From positions 1-64,000 of the forward strand of contig QANZ01020447.1 of assembly GCA_003254925.1 (NCBI GenBank): a DNA stretch of 64,000 bases, given 5' to 3'. The notes beneath the pieces were generated by a model. The model was given only the letters and a program-made list of their open reading frames with translations. It had not been told where the DNA came from and searched no databases. Numbering within the stretch: position 1 is the stretch's first letter; each line of letters opens with the position of its first letter. Made by a program: the position numbers and the translations under genes. Below are positions 35,349 through 46,637 of the stretch, in pieces. This DNA is from Chamaecrista fasciculata (Eukaryota > Streptophyta > Magnoliopsida > Fabales > Fabaceae).

Positions 35349-37232
35349 TGATGGAGATTGTGCCCTAGGGCCAATCATCTTATAGATATGTTGTGAACAT
35401 ATCAATTAATATATATAGATAAATTAATGGTTATCGCATTATTAGCATGTTTACTGTGATAACATTCCGTGATTAATTATAGGATAATTAATCTAAACTG
35501 TCCCTGGTCGCTCATTCGAGTGGGAACTTGAAATGAACTAAGACCAGCATGACCTCGGTGCATAGGGATGCATGCACTAGATGCTGGTACGAGAGTCATG
35601 GTGCAATTACGTAAGGGGTTACGAGTTGCTGGACTGACCCGGAGAATCCTACATGGTTTTAGTCATTAGCTAGTTTCTCCTGTACACCTGTCACGATGCC
35701 CTCAAGACCTGAGGTCTTCATCATTCCGGCGCTGTAGTTGTCAGACTTTGGCTTAGTCTAACGTTGCCCGTAGCAGGGTAGCCATAAGGGCTAAGTACGG
35801 GTTTGGTTGATTACCGTGCTGAGGAATATGGTTGACCAAGATGGAATTTTGTCCCTCATAGAGATGGGAGATATTTTACTGGGCCCCTCGATGAGTCTGT
35901 CCAAGGAATGTGTGGCCACACTAGAAATTGGGACTTACTCAAGGAATCGAGGAAGTTGAGGTATGGATTTTGGATGACTTTCCCATGCCTGATCCATTAC
36001 CGAAATATCGTAGGACAAAAAGGGAATTGGACAAGGAAGTACTGAGGTTAAGTCGTTTCGGCGTTAAACGATAACTCACGTGTTTTGGGTAGTCGTGATG
36101 GCTTGCTAGAGTCCGCTCTCGACTTGTAAGTCATGGGGATGACTTGCTGCCAACTTCACGTGGGGCCTGCTGGGTCACACACGAGCAGGATCAAGATGCC
36201 ACAGCGAGACACGAATTAGGGTTAATTCGTGGGTCACATTGGTGACACCGTTTAAGACATAATTGACTGTCTGNNNNNNNNNNNNNNNNNNNNNNNNNNN
36301 NNNNNNNNNNNNNNNNNNNNNNNNNNNNNNNNNNNNNNNNNNNNNNNNNNNNNNNNNNNNNNNNNNNNNNNNNNNNNNNNNNNNNNNNNNNNNNNNNNNN
36401 NNNNNNNNNNNNNNNNNNNNNNNNNNNNNNNNNNNNNNNNNNNNNNNNNNNNNNNNNNNNNNNNNNNNNNNNNNNNNNNNNNNNNNNNNNNNNNNNNNNN
36501 NNNNNNNNNNNNNNNNNNNNNNNNNNNNNNNNNNNNNNNNNNNNNNNNNNNNNNNNNNNNNNNNNNNNNNNNNNNNNNNNNNNNNNNNNNNNNNNNNNNN
36601 NNNNNNNNNNNNNNNNNNNNNNNNNNNNNNNNNNNNNNNNNNNNNNNNNNNNNNNNNNNNNNNNNNNNNNNNNNNNNNNNNNNNNNNNNNNNNNNNNNNN
36701 NNNNNNNNNNNNNNNNNNNNNNNNNNNNNNNNNNNNNNNNNNNNNNNNNNNNNNNNNNNNNNNNNNNNNNNNNNNNNNNNNNNNNNNNNNNNNNNNNNNN
36801 NNNNNNNNNNNNNNNNNNNNNNNNNNNNNNNNGACTTTTAGCTAGTTTTTCACAAGAGCAAAATAGTTTTGAGTCTTGGTGAAAGATTGTGAGAGAAAAC
36901 ACAAACCTAGTTTCTAGAGAGAGAAAGTGGCGCATAAACCTAAAAGTGTTTTAGGGTTTGTGTGTCAAGGTTGTGTGAGATCAAAAATAAGATTCTTGAT
37001 CATAGGCGCCATCTAGTCTTGGAATTTGAGAAGCGTTCTTGAATCCAAGAACACCGTAGATAAGGCTCCCGGTTCACTTGGAGAAGTGGAAGAGGCTAGC
37101 ACCTAGGCATCTACCAAACTGTTCGTGTGGATCACCGGTGGAGGGAGCACACTCGGAGTGGACTCCTCATATTCGTAAACACAAAGAACAGCCGATCGAT
37201 TTGGGTAAATTCTTGTCCTTATACTGATACAG
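35349..37232 (+). repeat. Copia C1 3' LTR, gapped and 3'-truncated
   Basis: TGATGGAGATTG at 35349, very like the 5' LTR. It contains the N gap at 36274-36832, then resumes and stops at ACTGATACAG (37232), about 110 bp before the expected CCAACA end. Confidence 0.88.
36274..36832. other. Assembly gap (559 N)
   Basis: Run of N inside the C1 3' LTR. By the 5' LTR about 880 bp belong here, so the gap length is an estimate. Apparent ORFs across it are artefacts. Confidence 0.97.
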
Positions 37233-37255
37233 GCCCACCCAGAGTGGTTCCTCTG

Positions 37256-37852
37256 TGATGGAGATTATGCCTTAGGGCCAATCATCCTATAGATATGTTT
37301 GGAACATATCAATTAATTTATAGAGATAAATTAATGGTTATCATATTATTAGCATGTTTACTATGATAACAGTCTGTGATTAATTATGAGATAATTAATC
37401 TAAAATGTCCCTGGTCGCTCATTCGAGTGGGAACTCGAACTGAACTAAGACCAGCCAGACCTCGGTGCATAGAGATGCATGCACTAGATGCTGGGACGAG
37501 AGTCATGGTGCAATTATGTAAGGAGTTACAAGTTGCTGGACCGACCCGGAGAGTTCTGCATTGGTTTAGTCATTAGCTGGTCTCTCCTGTACAATCTGTC
37601 ATGATGCCCTTAGACCTGAGGTCTTGACTATTCCGGCATTGCAGTTGTCAAACTTTGGCTTAGTCTAACGTTACTCGTAACAGGGTAGCTATAAGAGCTG
37701 AGTACGGGTTTGGTTGATTGTCGTGCTGAGGAATGTGGTTGACCTAGATGGAATTTTGTCCCTCATAGAAGATGGAGATATTTAACTGGGCCCCTCGATG
37801 AGTCTGTCCAAGGAATGTGTGGCCACACTGGAAATTGGGACTTACTCAGGAA
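37256..37852 (+). repeat. Copia C2 5' LTR, truncated
   Basis: TGATGGAGATTATG at 37256; LTR similarity ends near CTTACTCAGG (37851) where gag sequence begins. About 3.5-4 kb (rest of LTR, primer site, leader, most of gag) is missing compared with C1. Confidence 0.85.
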
Positions 37853-38100
37853 AAAGGGCGAAAGAAAGAGGAAGGGAACCGACTTGGATGGTGAGACCAA
37901 GCCAGAGGACGGCCCTCATCAAGAAGCTACCAAGGAGGCAAAGCCCTCAGAGGAAGTATTTTGCTCTTTCTGTCAAGTGTCAGGACACGCGATGAGAAAG
38001 TGCAAATACTACTAGGAAGATCAAAAGAAGAAGAAGTGCGTTATGCCCTCTACTTCAGGTATCTTTGTTATAAGTGTTCTTTTTCTACTTAAACCACTTA
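37853..38100 (+). pseudogene. Copia C2 gag C-terminal remnant
   Basis: Matches C1 gag from about residue 205 on and keeps a complete CCHC knuckle (Cys-Ser-Phe-Cys...His...Cys, near 37962-38003). A stop TAG follows shortly at 38013. No start codon of its own; the frame is open back into the LTR by chance. Confidence 0.8.
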
Positions 38101-40590
38101 AGTATTGGATACGATATGTGGTTCTCACATTTGATGTGCAGGGTTTTCAGAGACGGTGGAAAACGAGAACGGAAGCGAGATGGACCTAGAAGTGGACAGT
38201 AGAGCAAAGGTTGCTGCCGTTGCTGCTATAGGAACATGCAAGCTTGGTTTGCCCCTTTCGGGCTAAGTTTATTGTTATTCTTTAAAGTTTAAACATTGTT
38301 TTTCTCCTTATAAGGATAAGGAAGATTTTATATGTGTAAACATTAAAGAGTGGGTTCTATTTTAATAAAATAATGTTTATTTGCTTATATGATTTGCAAA
38401 GGTAACCATTATATTAAACTAGAACGATAACAATGTTTATAACATCGATACGAAAGGATTAAGGATTGTCGAATCTAATCCTATAAATACTTTTGGCAAT
38501 TGTCGCTTAGGCCATACAAACAAGAAACGCCTTGAGAAGCTTCATAGAGATGAACTTCTGAAGCTCACATGATTTGGTATGATGCTTGCAAGCCTTGTTT
38601 AAAATGGAAAGATGACAAGAGGCGTTCCTCTACTGTCCGCAGTAATAGAATGTCTGACTTAATGGAGATCATACATGGTTGATGTATGTGGACTCATAAG
38701 TATCTAAGCTAAAAGTAATAACTCTTACTAAATGCTTCGAAAGGCTAGATCTACGGCTACCTTTTGAAACACAAGTTGGAGTTCTTTTGAAATAGAGATT
38801 TCAAAACGAAGTAGAGAACTAACTTGACCAAGGAAATCAAGGTCCTTCGATTTGATCAAAGGACAAGGATTTGTGTCAAACTTTGATAAAACATCTTAGA
38901 AGCTGTGAAGTAGTCTCACAACTTGCTCTTCCTGAAACCCCATGGTGGATGGCATTTTCAAAAGAGGTATCAAACCCTATTAGATAAGGTTCGATCTAGG
39001 ATGACTCAAACAGATCTTCCATCATCCTTAAAAGGGTGTGCTCTAGAAGCTGCTGACTTCACACTTGAACCATTTCATCTAGAAGACGCCATATGAGATA
39101 TGGGATGAGAGGAGTCTCATGATGTCTTATTACAAATTTGGGGATATTAAGGTTTACGTTAAGCAAAGGGCTAAACGATAAACAGTCTCCAAAGCTCTCA
39201 AGTACAAATTTGTGGGATACCCTTAAAAAGGGGGTATCAAGTCTACTGCACACCTGACCACAAAGTGTTTGTAGTCAGAGATGGATACCTTTTAGAAAGG
39301 GATTCTTTGTTTCCAAGAGAAACAGTGGGAGTAAGATGAATCTTGAAGGAGTTCAAGATCCACAAAACACTTCAGAGGCACAGACGAAAACTAGAGAAGA
39401 TCCGCAAGGTGTTGTGGAAGCTACTCTAAAACATAAGGACAACGAAGTTCTGGTAGAACACGTTCTCAATTTCAAAGATGTGGATCTTTGGTCATTGAGA
39501 GCAAGGATGTGTTGCTCTAGGAGCGTGGTGAGCCCGCCACCTATCGAGAAGCTTTTATCATTGTTTTGATGAAGGTACCAAAAAAGTTTGGCTTCATACG
39601 AAACCTTGATGGGTCTTGTGTTTACAAGAAGGTTAGTGGGAGCACAATTGCAGTCTTGGTGCTGTATGTCACGAACATATAGCTAGTTGGAAGCTGTATT
39701 ACTATCTTGAAGATTGTGAATCTTAGATAGATTAATCACTTTCAATAAAGGATATAAAAGAAGCTGAGATCTATGGAGATAGTTCTCAAGGGAGCTTCTT
39801 AAATTGAATCAAGAAGTACATTCTTGAATAAGATACTAAAGGAGTTCAGTAAGAGAGATTTCAAGAAGGGATTCATGGCGATGAATCAAGAATTGGTCCT
39901 TAGCAAGAATCAGTGTTTCCTGAGACACGTGATGAGCAAAGGACACATGAGTGGCATCCCTTATGTTTCGGCAATAGGATCCATCATGTTGTACTAGACT
40001 CAATATGTCGTTTGCCCTAAATATGATAAGCTGTGACCCTGTTGAGGTTCACTGGAAAGCTATCATTAAGGTCTTTAAGTACTTGAGAAGCACTAAGGAC
40101 AAATTCTTGGTTTATGGTAGAATTAATGTGTAACTGGTTACACAAGAAGCCCATTATTCAAGCCAACCAAGATTGATCGTAGTAATGAAACATGTATTCC
40201 CTGAACAGTAGATATCGTAAGTTGGAATGGTTCCAAGCGGAACACGATTACTGATTCTACAAGAATGGGTTAGTCGCGTAGAGACGCAGACTGTAAAAAC
40301 TACTGTCTGAAGTATGCTTGATAGTCATCCTGGAGAGACAGGAAGACGCCTAAGCGGGAAGGGGTTCCCCACTGACATTCCGACAGTGATGTATTCAGAC
40401 AAGATCACCTAGAGATGGTGATATTATGATATGGAAGGTAGCAGTCGAGGATATTTTGCCAGTCCTCTTGCGAAACACTAGCACAGGTTTTACATGAGAA
40501 TCATGTAACGTCGAGAGGGAATTAGACACATTAATGGATGTTCCTAGGAGTAGGAACAGTTTGATTAATGATTGTACCTAGTGCAAGTGG
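38101..40590 (+). pseudogene. Copia C2 pol remnant
   Basis: Parallel to C1 pol with the same order of relics and the same RT deletion junction (near 39555). The YVDD box reads Tyr-Val-Thr-Asn then stop. Integrase and protease are unreadable as protein. The RNase H replacement segment lies near 40310-40390. Confidence 0.85.
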
Positions 40591-40595
40591 GAGTT

Positions 40596-42951
40596 TGATG
40601 GAGATTATGCCCTAGGGCCAATCATCCTATAGATATGTTTGGAACATATCAATTAATTAATAGAGATAAATTAATGGTTATCATATTATTAGCATGTTTA
40701 CTATGATAACAGTCCGTGATTAATGATGAGATAATTAATCTAAAATGTCCCTGGTCGCTCATTCGAGTGGGAACTCGAACTGAACTAAGACCAGCCAGAG
40801 TGCATAGAGATGCATGCACTAGATGCTGGGATGAGAGTCATGGTGCAATTATGTAAGTAGTTACAAATTGTTGGAGCGACCCGGAGAGTTCTACATGAGT
40901 TTAGTCATTAGCTGGTCTCTCCTGTACAATTTGTCATGATGCCCTTAGACCTGAGGTCTTGACTATTCTGGCGTTGCAGTTGTCAAACTTTGGCTTAGTC
41001 TAATGTTACTCGTAACAGGGTAGCCATAAGGGCTGAGTACGGGTTTGGTTGATTGCCGTGCTGAGGAATGTGGTTGACCTAGATGGAATTTTGTCCCTCA
41101 TAGAAGATGGGAGATATTTAACTGGGCCCCTCGATGAGTCTGTCCAAGGAATGTGTGGCCACACTAGAAATTGGGACTTACTCAGGGAATCGAGAAAGTT
41201 GAGGTTTGGATTTTGGATGACCTTCCCATGCCTGATCCTTACGAAAATATCGTAGGAAAAAAAGGGATCTAGACAAGATGGTACTAAGGTTAAGTCGTTT
41301 TGGGGTTAGACGATAACTCACGTGTTTTGGGTAGTCGTGATGGCTTGCTAGAGTCCGCTCTCGACTTGTGAGTCATGGAGATGACTTACTGCCAACTTCA
41401 CGTGGGGCCTGCTGGGTCACACACGAGCAGGAACCAGATGCCAAGCTGGGACACGAATTAGGACTAATTCGTGGGTCACATTTGTGACACCGTTTAAGAC
41501 ATAATTGATTGTGTTGGTACATGAAGTCTTAAATAAATTATCTACAGATATATGATATTTAGATTTGTGAGACAAATTTAAATATATATATGATAATTGT
41601 TAAATAGATAATTGGATTAGGCTATTTACAATTATATTCCTATTTATAATATTAGGGAATTATAAATTGGATAATGTTCCTAAGAGTTAGGAAATTATTG
41701 ATTTATTAAATTCACTAATATTGGGATAAAATAGGATGAGGTTGGCGCCTCATATTTACCAAGGGATTTAATTAATAAAAATGTTTTATTAATTGAAGTC
41801 ATGGCTTGAAATTTGAAATTCAAATAGATTTGATCTAGATTTCAAATGGATGAATTAAATATATTAATGTAATATTTAATTCAAATATTATGGGGCAAGT
41901 CGAAATTCTAGGTCCAATTGGATTTAAAATATTAATGTAATATTTTAATTCAATAAACTAGAATTTAAGACTTGAAAAGATTGACTTAAAGATATTATGG
42001 TAATTCTTTAAATCAATATTGTTGGAAAATAACAAATTAGTTATAACTTCCTAAGAGTTAGTTAGTTATTTTAATTTATTAAATTCCAACAAAATTATAA
42101 GGGGAGATGGCGCATGGGCTTGAAGGATCTTGGAAGATTTGATCTTCCAAATTGATTCTCCAAGATTGCATTTTGAATCCAATTTTAATATTATGGTAAT
42201 ATTTTAAATTGGAATTCAAGTCATATAATTTTGATATGGAGATATCATAATCTTATGATTTGATAATTATATGATTTTATGGTTTCCTAAATTATAATTA
42301 TCAAAGTCCCCAAACCCTATAAATAGGAAGCCATGGGTCGACTTTCATAGATATAGAACCAAGAGAGAAAAATTTGATTTTTGCTCTAGGTGAAAAGAGA
42401 GATCACAAAAGGGTGAGAGCCTCATGCACATTAGAAGTCGACTTTAGCCTAGTTCTTCACAAGGGAAAATTCGATTTTGCTCTTGGTGAGGAGAGAGAGA
42501 AAAATCGCAACCTAGTTTCCTAGAGAGAAAAAGTGGCACACAACTCTAAAGAGTTTAGTTTTGTGTGACAAGGTTGTGTGGGATCAAGAATAAGATTCTT
42601 GATCAAGGCGCCATATAGTTCTTGGCAATTCAAGAAGAGTTCTTGAATTAAAGAACACCATAGATAAAGGTTCCGGATTCACTTGGAGAAGTGAAGGAGG
42701 CTAGCACCTATGCATCTCCAAAACTGTTCGTGTGGATTACCGGCGGAGGAAGGACGCGTCAAGTGGACTTCTAGGATACACCCCGTTCAATTAAACCGAT
42801 TGAAACTCGTGAGGTATACCACTATCTAAAAGTTTTAAATTCAGGTAGCGGATCCGTTCGGGAATTCTAGGCCCTTGCGCGTTTCTGTTTTATGTTTTTT
42901 AAATTTTTGTTTTGCTTCCGCTGCGTTTAGGCGCCTGTGAATTCCCCAACA
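40596..42951 (+). repeat. Copia C2 3' LTR, complete, 2356 bp
   Basis: TGATGGAGATTATG after the AAGTGGGAGTT tract; ends ATTCCCCAACA at 42951, followed by the CTCTG duplicate. TATA-like CCCTATAAATAGG lies near 42317. Confidence 0.92.
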
Positions 42952-43786
42952 CTCTGCTCCAACAAGAAGCTAGCCAACGTCCCTTGGGTCAAGGGCACTA
43001 TTGAGACCATGCCATGCGGCCCTGATAGGGCTGAAGTGATGAGGAACGCACGCCCTGTGGTTGACTGGCGTCGTCAGAGGCCCAACGAGAAAGTACAGCA
43101 AGGGCATCTGGACCTTACAAACGACACCGTAAAAGAGTACTACTCCTGGCTCCATGATGTAGAGCTTCTCAAGGACCTCGACGAAGAACTAATAGCGTCG
43201 ACGCCCCGTCGCCGGTCCTCGGGATGCAGGATCTCGACACTTAGTCATCTGAAGGACTCCCCTAACATGTTCTACACTGACGGAAGGTGTTTCCTGATCT
43301 GCGAGCAGGTTCTCAGGGGTTGTGACATAGAAATGCCCTTCAAACCGGCGGTCATGGATCTCCTCGCCATTATGAACATCGCCCCGATACAGATAAGCGC
43401 CAACGGCTGGCGCATCCTCCTTGGCTTTGTCGCCAAATGTAGGAGGGACGGCGTCCGTGCAACCGCACGATTGTTTCTATATTTCTTCTATCCACGCTGG
43501 GTGGATAACAGCTTTATTTCCTACTACCGACGCCCAGGGCGCCCCCAGATTCTTACTCATGCTGTCAGCAATCCCGAGGAGTGGCAGTACAAATTCTTCC
43601 ATATCGAGGGGTCTGGATCTAGACGCCCTTTCTGGGTTCGGGAGTCGGATAAGCGCGCCATGTTCCCCCTGTCCTGGAGGAGACCACGACTAGGCCCCTT
43701 TGAGTGTAACTGGAAAGATCTAACTGTGGATGAGCGCCTGGGGGCCTTGCGGTTGATCACCACAGACCTCTTTGACCCAAAGCGTT

Positions 43787-43862
43787 GTATGTTTCCTTCA
43801 CTTTTTGTATAAGACCTTCTTTTATTGTGTTGCATTTTGACACTTGTTTTGCTTTGTTTTAG
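43787..43862 (+). other. Intron 2 of the antisense ORF (predicted)
   Basis: A 76-bp intron with donor T|GTATGTTTCC and T-rich acceptor TTGCTTTGTTTTAG|TG. Removal joins the two open frames 42957-43786 and 43863-44206 in phase. Without splicing, a stop occurs at 43810. Confidence 0.75.
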
Positions 43863-45018
43863 TGCTCGAGGCGTCTCTGGCCGATGTCATCGGGAGCAAG
43901 CACCCCCGTGCTGATAAGGGGAAAGAAAAGGTGGTAGCCACCTCAAAGAAGCCATCCGCAGCTGCCGCCGCTGCCCCAAGAAAGCCGGGGGGCTTTACCA
44001 TCCGTGAACCATCGGCGGCCCCGCGTCCTCCCACCAATCCCTCTAAAGGGAAAGAGACTACTACAGCCGCCAAAGATGGAGAAGCTCAGGCGAGAAAACG
44101 CCAGCGCCCAACTGTTGAGGTTCCCCTCATCCTAGCGACCCCAGAAGCTGGTGGATTCAATGCCCTGGAGATCCTCTCCAACTGCCTATCCGAGCGGCTA
44201 CGGTGAAGCGGGACGACGTGGCTCGGGTGTCCACAGAGAACGCACAAGATCCCGCTGAAGAAACCGCCAGATTCCTACTGGCTGTCGGGCTGCGGGTGTT
44301 AGCCAACAGCGTCTCTCGAAAGGACCTTATCTCCTAGAGGGACACTGTACGTGAGGATGCCAGGAAAATGCGTCAGGCTATCATTGAGCCGAAGGATGAG
44401 CTTAATGTGACAAAGGCCTCTCAGGAGTCCCAAACAGTTAGCTACGAGCGGAGGGGCCAACAGCTACAGGAAGCTATGAATCTCATTAATCAACTTAATG
44501 AGAAAGTGGCCATCTTGGAAGCCGAGGTGCAGCGTGAGAAGGAGCACTTTAATGCCTTCAGGGACTTGGCCCTGAGGCAGGTGAAGTGGAGGGGTTCCCG
44601 CTACAATTACATGTGGTTCAAGAACGCCATTACGCAGCTGAGGCTCCGCAACCCCAACCTTGACACCACGAGGATCTGCCCGAACAAGGTCGTGGTGGGA
44701 AGGCTCATTCGGGACCCTATCGACGACGACCCCGCACTGAAGATGCCTCGCATGCCCGAGAACTATGCACAAACGGGGTACGAGTCCGGCGACGACGATG
44801 ACTTCCCATGGTTTCCCAATGAAGTGGTTCCTCTCTCTGGGGAGACAGTTCAAGGTGTTATGACGCCCCCTGCTGACGACAATCAACCTCGAGCAGATGA
44901 GAACGCTGTTGCGAGTGGTGCTGCGGTTCGAGCTGCAGACGTGAGCGCCCCTACCAGTGAGAGTGCCGAGGGAGCCCCAAGCAGTACCACAACTGAGGAT
45001 CCTCCTGCTCCTTCCTAG

Positions 45019-45575
45019 GCCTGCTCGCCTTTATTTGTTTCTCTTTTTGGGCCTGCGTGCCCTTTATGAAATTTTATTTGGTTTGTTTATGGCTTTAACG
45101 CCATTTTTGACTTGACTTTTGCATGGCCTTTGTGCCATGTTGCAAATAATCGGACGTAGGCGCCCTTAATCCATGTGTTATGCTTTTACCCATGCTTGAT
45201 TTTCTTTGCTTTATTCCTCGCATTATATTTCGTTTTTGACTTGCATTTCCCACGATTCGATTGCCATGTTATTTGCACACTAAGGTGCTGCTTCGCGATG
45301 GGCACGCTTCGAGCGTTTTGCGTATCATACGCTAAATTTTGACTAGTCATCCAAGGGAGGGACAGTCTGCATGGTTGGTGAGTGTCATACTCACCAAGCT
45401 CCTTCGAGGGCCTTTTCGCTGCTGTTCCGAGGGCGTCCCCTCGAGCAGCGCTAACACTATCAACACTTGGTGTTGAAAAGAAAAAAGGAAATGGATTTCA
45501 TTGATATAAAATCGCAATACAACTGGCGCAGAGTCCTTGCTTGATTATCGTTTTAACTAATACAAGACTTACTCG
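45019..45575. other. Spacer between antisense ORF and integrase
   Basis: Downstream of both converging reading frames. No ORF of note. T-rich on the plus strand just after the antisense stop (45030-45260), fitting a 3' untranslated region. No clear terminator or AATAAA is evident. Confidence 0.5.
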
Positions 45576-46637
45576 TTAGGGGAAATAAAATTTAAGTTTT
45601 GCCATGTTCCAGGCGTTTGGAAGTGGCCTGCCTTCGGAGGTTTCCAGTCTAAAGGCGTTCCCAGGTAGGGCTTCCACGACCCTGTAGGGGCCCTCCCAGT
45701 TTGGCCCTAGCTTTCCGTGCCTAGGGTCCTTCCTGTTGTTCTCCCCGGTTCTGAGCACCAAGTCCCCTACTTTGAGGGTTCTGGGTTTGATTTTGAAATC
45801 ATGGTACTTCTTAACCATTTGATTGTAGGTAGCCTGCCTGATGGCTGCAACTTCTCTCCTTTCCTCCAAGCCATCCAGCGCTTGGAGCCTGGAGTTGGCG
45901 TCATTGGTACTCGGATAGTTGACTATCCTCTCAGTCGGGACGTTCACCTCAGTAGGTATCACTGCTTCATGCCCGTATGCCAAGGCAAATGGGGTTTCCT
46001 TCGTGGTTGTTTGTTCTGCGGTCCTGTATGACCATAACACTGAGGGGAGCTCATCAACCCATCTTCCCTTAGCTGACTCCAGTCTTTTCTTGATTCCTTG
46101 TATGATAATCCTATTGGCCAATTCAACTTGGCCATTTGTGGCAGGATGCTCCACCGAAGTGGTTTTGTGGTGAATCTTCCAGGCTTTGCAGAAGTCCTGG
46201 AATTTTTTGCTTGTGAATTGGGCGCCATTGTCAGATATCAGCTTGTTTGGAACGCCAAACCTGGTGATGATATTCTGCCATAGAAATTTTTCCATGACTT
46301 CCGAGGTTATGGACGCTACAGCTTTGGCTTCCACCCACTTCGTAAAGTAGTCCACAGCGACTATAAGAAACTTTCTCTGATAGGTAGCCATCGGGAATGG
46401 TCCCGCGATGTCGATTCCCCATAGGTCAAACGACCACGGGGAAGTGATGGCGTTCATGGGCGCTGTGTGTGAATGGATCATATTGGCGTACTTCTGACAT
46501 TTCTCGCATGAGCGAACGACGCCTTCCGCGTCTTGCAGGAGTGTGGGCCAGTAGTAGCCTGCTCTTTGGATCTTCCTCCGCATCGCCATTGGGCCTTGGT
46601 GGCTTGCGCACAACCCTTCGTGGACTTCAGTCAACAC
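45576..46637 (-). CDS. Gypsy pol: integrase, C-terminal part
   Basis: A 353-codon open frame, the best preserved pol domain here. It inserts element cDNA into chromosomes. The zinc region is at residues 5-50 (His...His in EGLCASHQGP-type context, then Cys-Glu-Lys-Cys). The catalytic core carries Asp in DLWGIDIAGP (about 75), Asp in SDNGAQF (about 140) and Glu in NGQVEL (about 175). The C-terminal part has a GPNWEGPY motif typical of gypsy integrases and ends Phe-Tyr-Phe-Pro. The reported start is an internal Met; the frame continues upstream toward RNase H with changes of frame. In a working element it is cleaved from a polyprotein. Confidence 0.9.
   Translation of the reverse strand: MLTEVHEGLCASHQGPMAMRRKIQRAGYYWPTLLQDAEGVVRSCEKCQKYANMIHSHTAPMNAITSPWSFDLWGIDIAGPFPMATYQRKFLIVAVDYFTKWVEAKAVASITSEVMEKFLWQNIITRFGVPNKLISDNGAQFTSKKFQDFCKAWKIHHKTTSVEHPATNGQVELANRIIIQGIKKRLESAKGRWVDELPSVLWSYRTAEQTTTKETPFALAYGHEAVIPTEVNVPTERIVNYPSTNDANSRLQALDGLEERREVAAIRQATYNQMVKKYHDFKIKPRTLKVGDLVLRTGENNRKDPRHGKLGPNWEGPYRVVEALPGNAFRLETSEGRPLPNAWNMAKLKFYFP

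Larger units (their letters stand above)
28090..37232 (+). mobile_element. Copia C1 (Angela-like), non-autonomous
   Basis: Complete 5' LTR, primer site, leader, open gag, ruined pol and 3' LTR (with an assembly gap and missing its last part). It sits in the antisense ORF of the gypsy element. The 5' and 3' LTRs differ at only about 4 of the first 400 positions by eye, yet pol is full of indels, so pol was probably already dead when C1 moved. The 3' LTR end and right target duplication are missing; left flank GTGAC has no partner at 37233. Confidence 0.88.
37256..42951 (+). mobile_element. Copia C2, non-autonomous, internally deleted
   Basis: Exact target duplication CTCTG (37251-37255 and 42952-42956). 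The 5' LTR is cut after about 600 bp and joined directly to the C-terminal part of gag; pol is ruined and shares C1's RT deletion. The 3' LTR is complete. Located 23 bp from C1 in the same antisense ORF exon. Confidence 0.92.
27812..45018 (+). pseudogene. Antisense ORF of the gypsy element, split by C1 and C2
   Basis: Exons, all on the plus strand: 27812-27827; 27998-28089; 37233-37255; 42957-43786; 43863-45018. Introns 27828-27997 and 43787-43862 have GT-AG ends and keep phase. Copia C1 and C2 interrupt the second exon; ignoring C1, C2 and one TSD copy, the frame runs straight through. The total is about 705 codons. The central part (42957-43786) resembles the plant 'putative gypsy-type transposon' family (Pfam Transposase_28 from memory): Trp/Phe-rich, with a FVAKCRRDG-like segment. 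The C-terminal part (44368-44560) is a Gln/Glu-rich coiled coil, then an acidic and Ser/Ala/Pro-rich tail. Damage beyond the insertions: a 1-base shift near 44195 and TAG at 44335. The function of such ORFs is unknown. Confidence 0.75.

Noticed and set aside
36252-36935. Long ORFs over the N run on both strands
   Set aside because: They are open only because N codons are not stops; the region is a gapped LTR.
43421-43693. Second frame and antisense ORFs over the antisense ORF (also 42970-43155, 43557-43835, 44464-44886)
   Set aside because: Shadow frames; the 42957-43786 frame joins its neighbours in phase and they do not.
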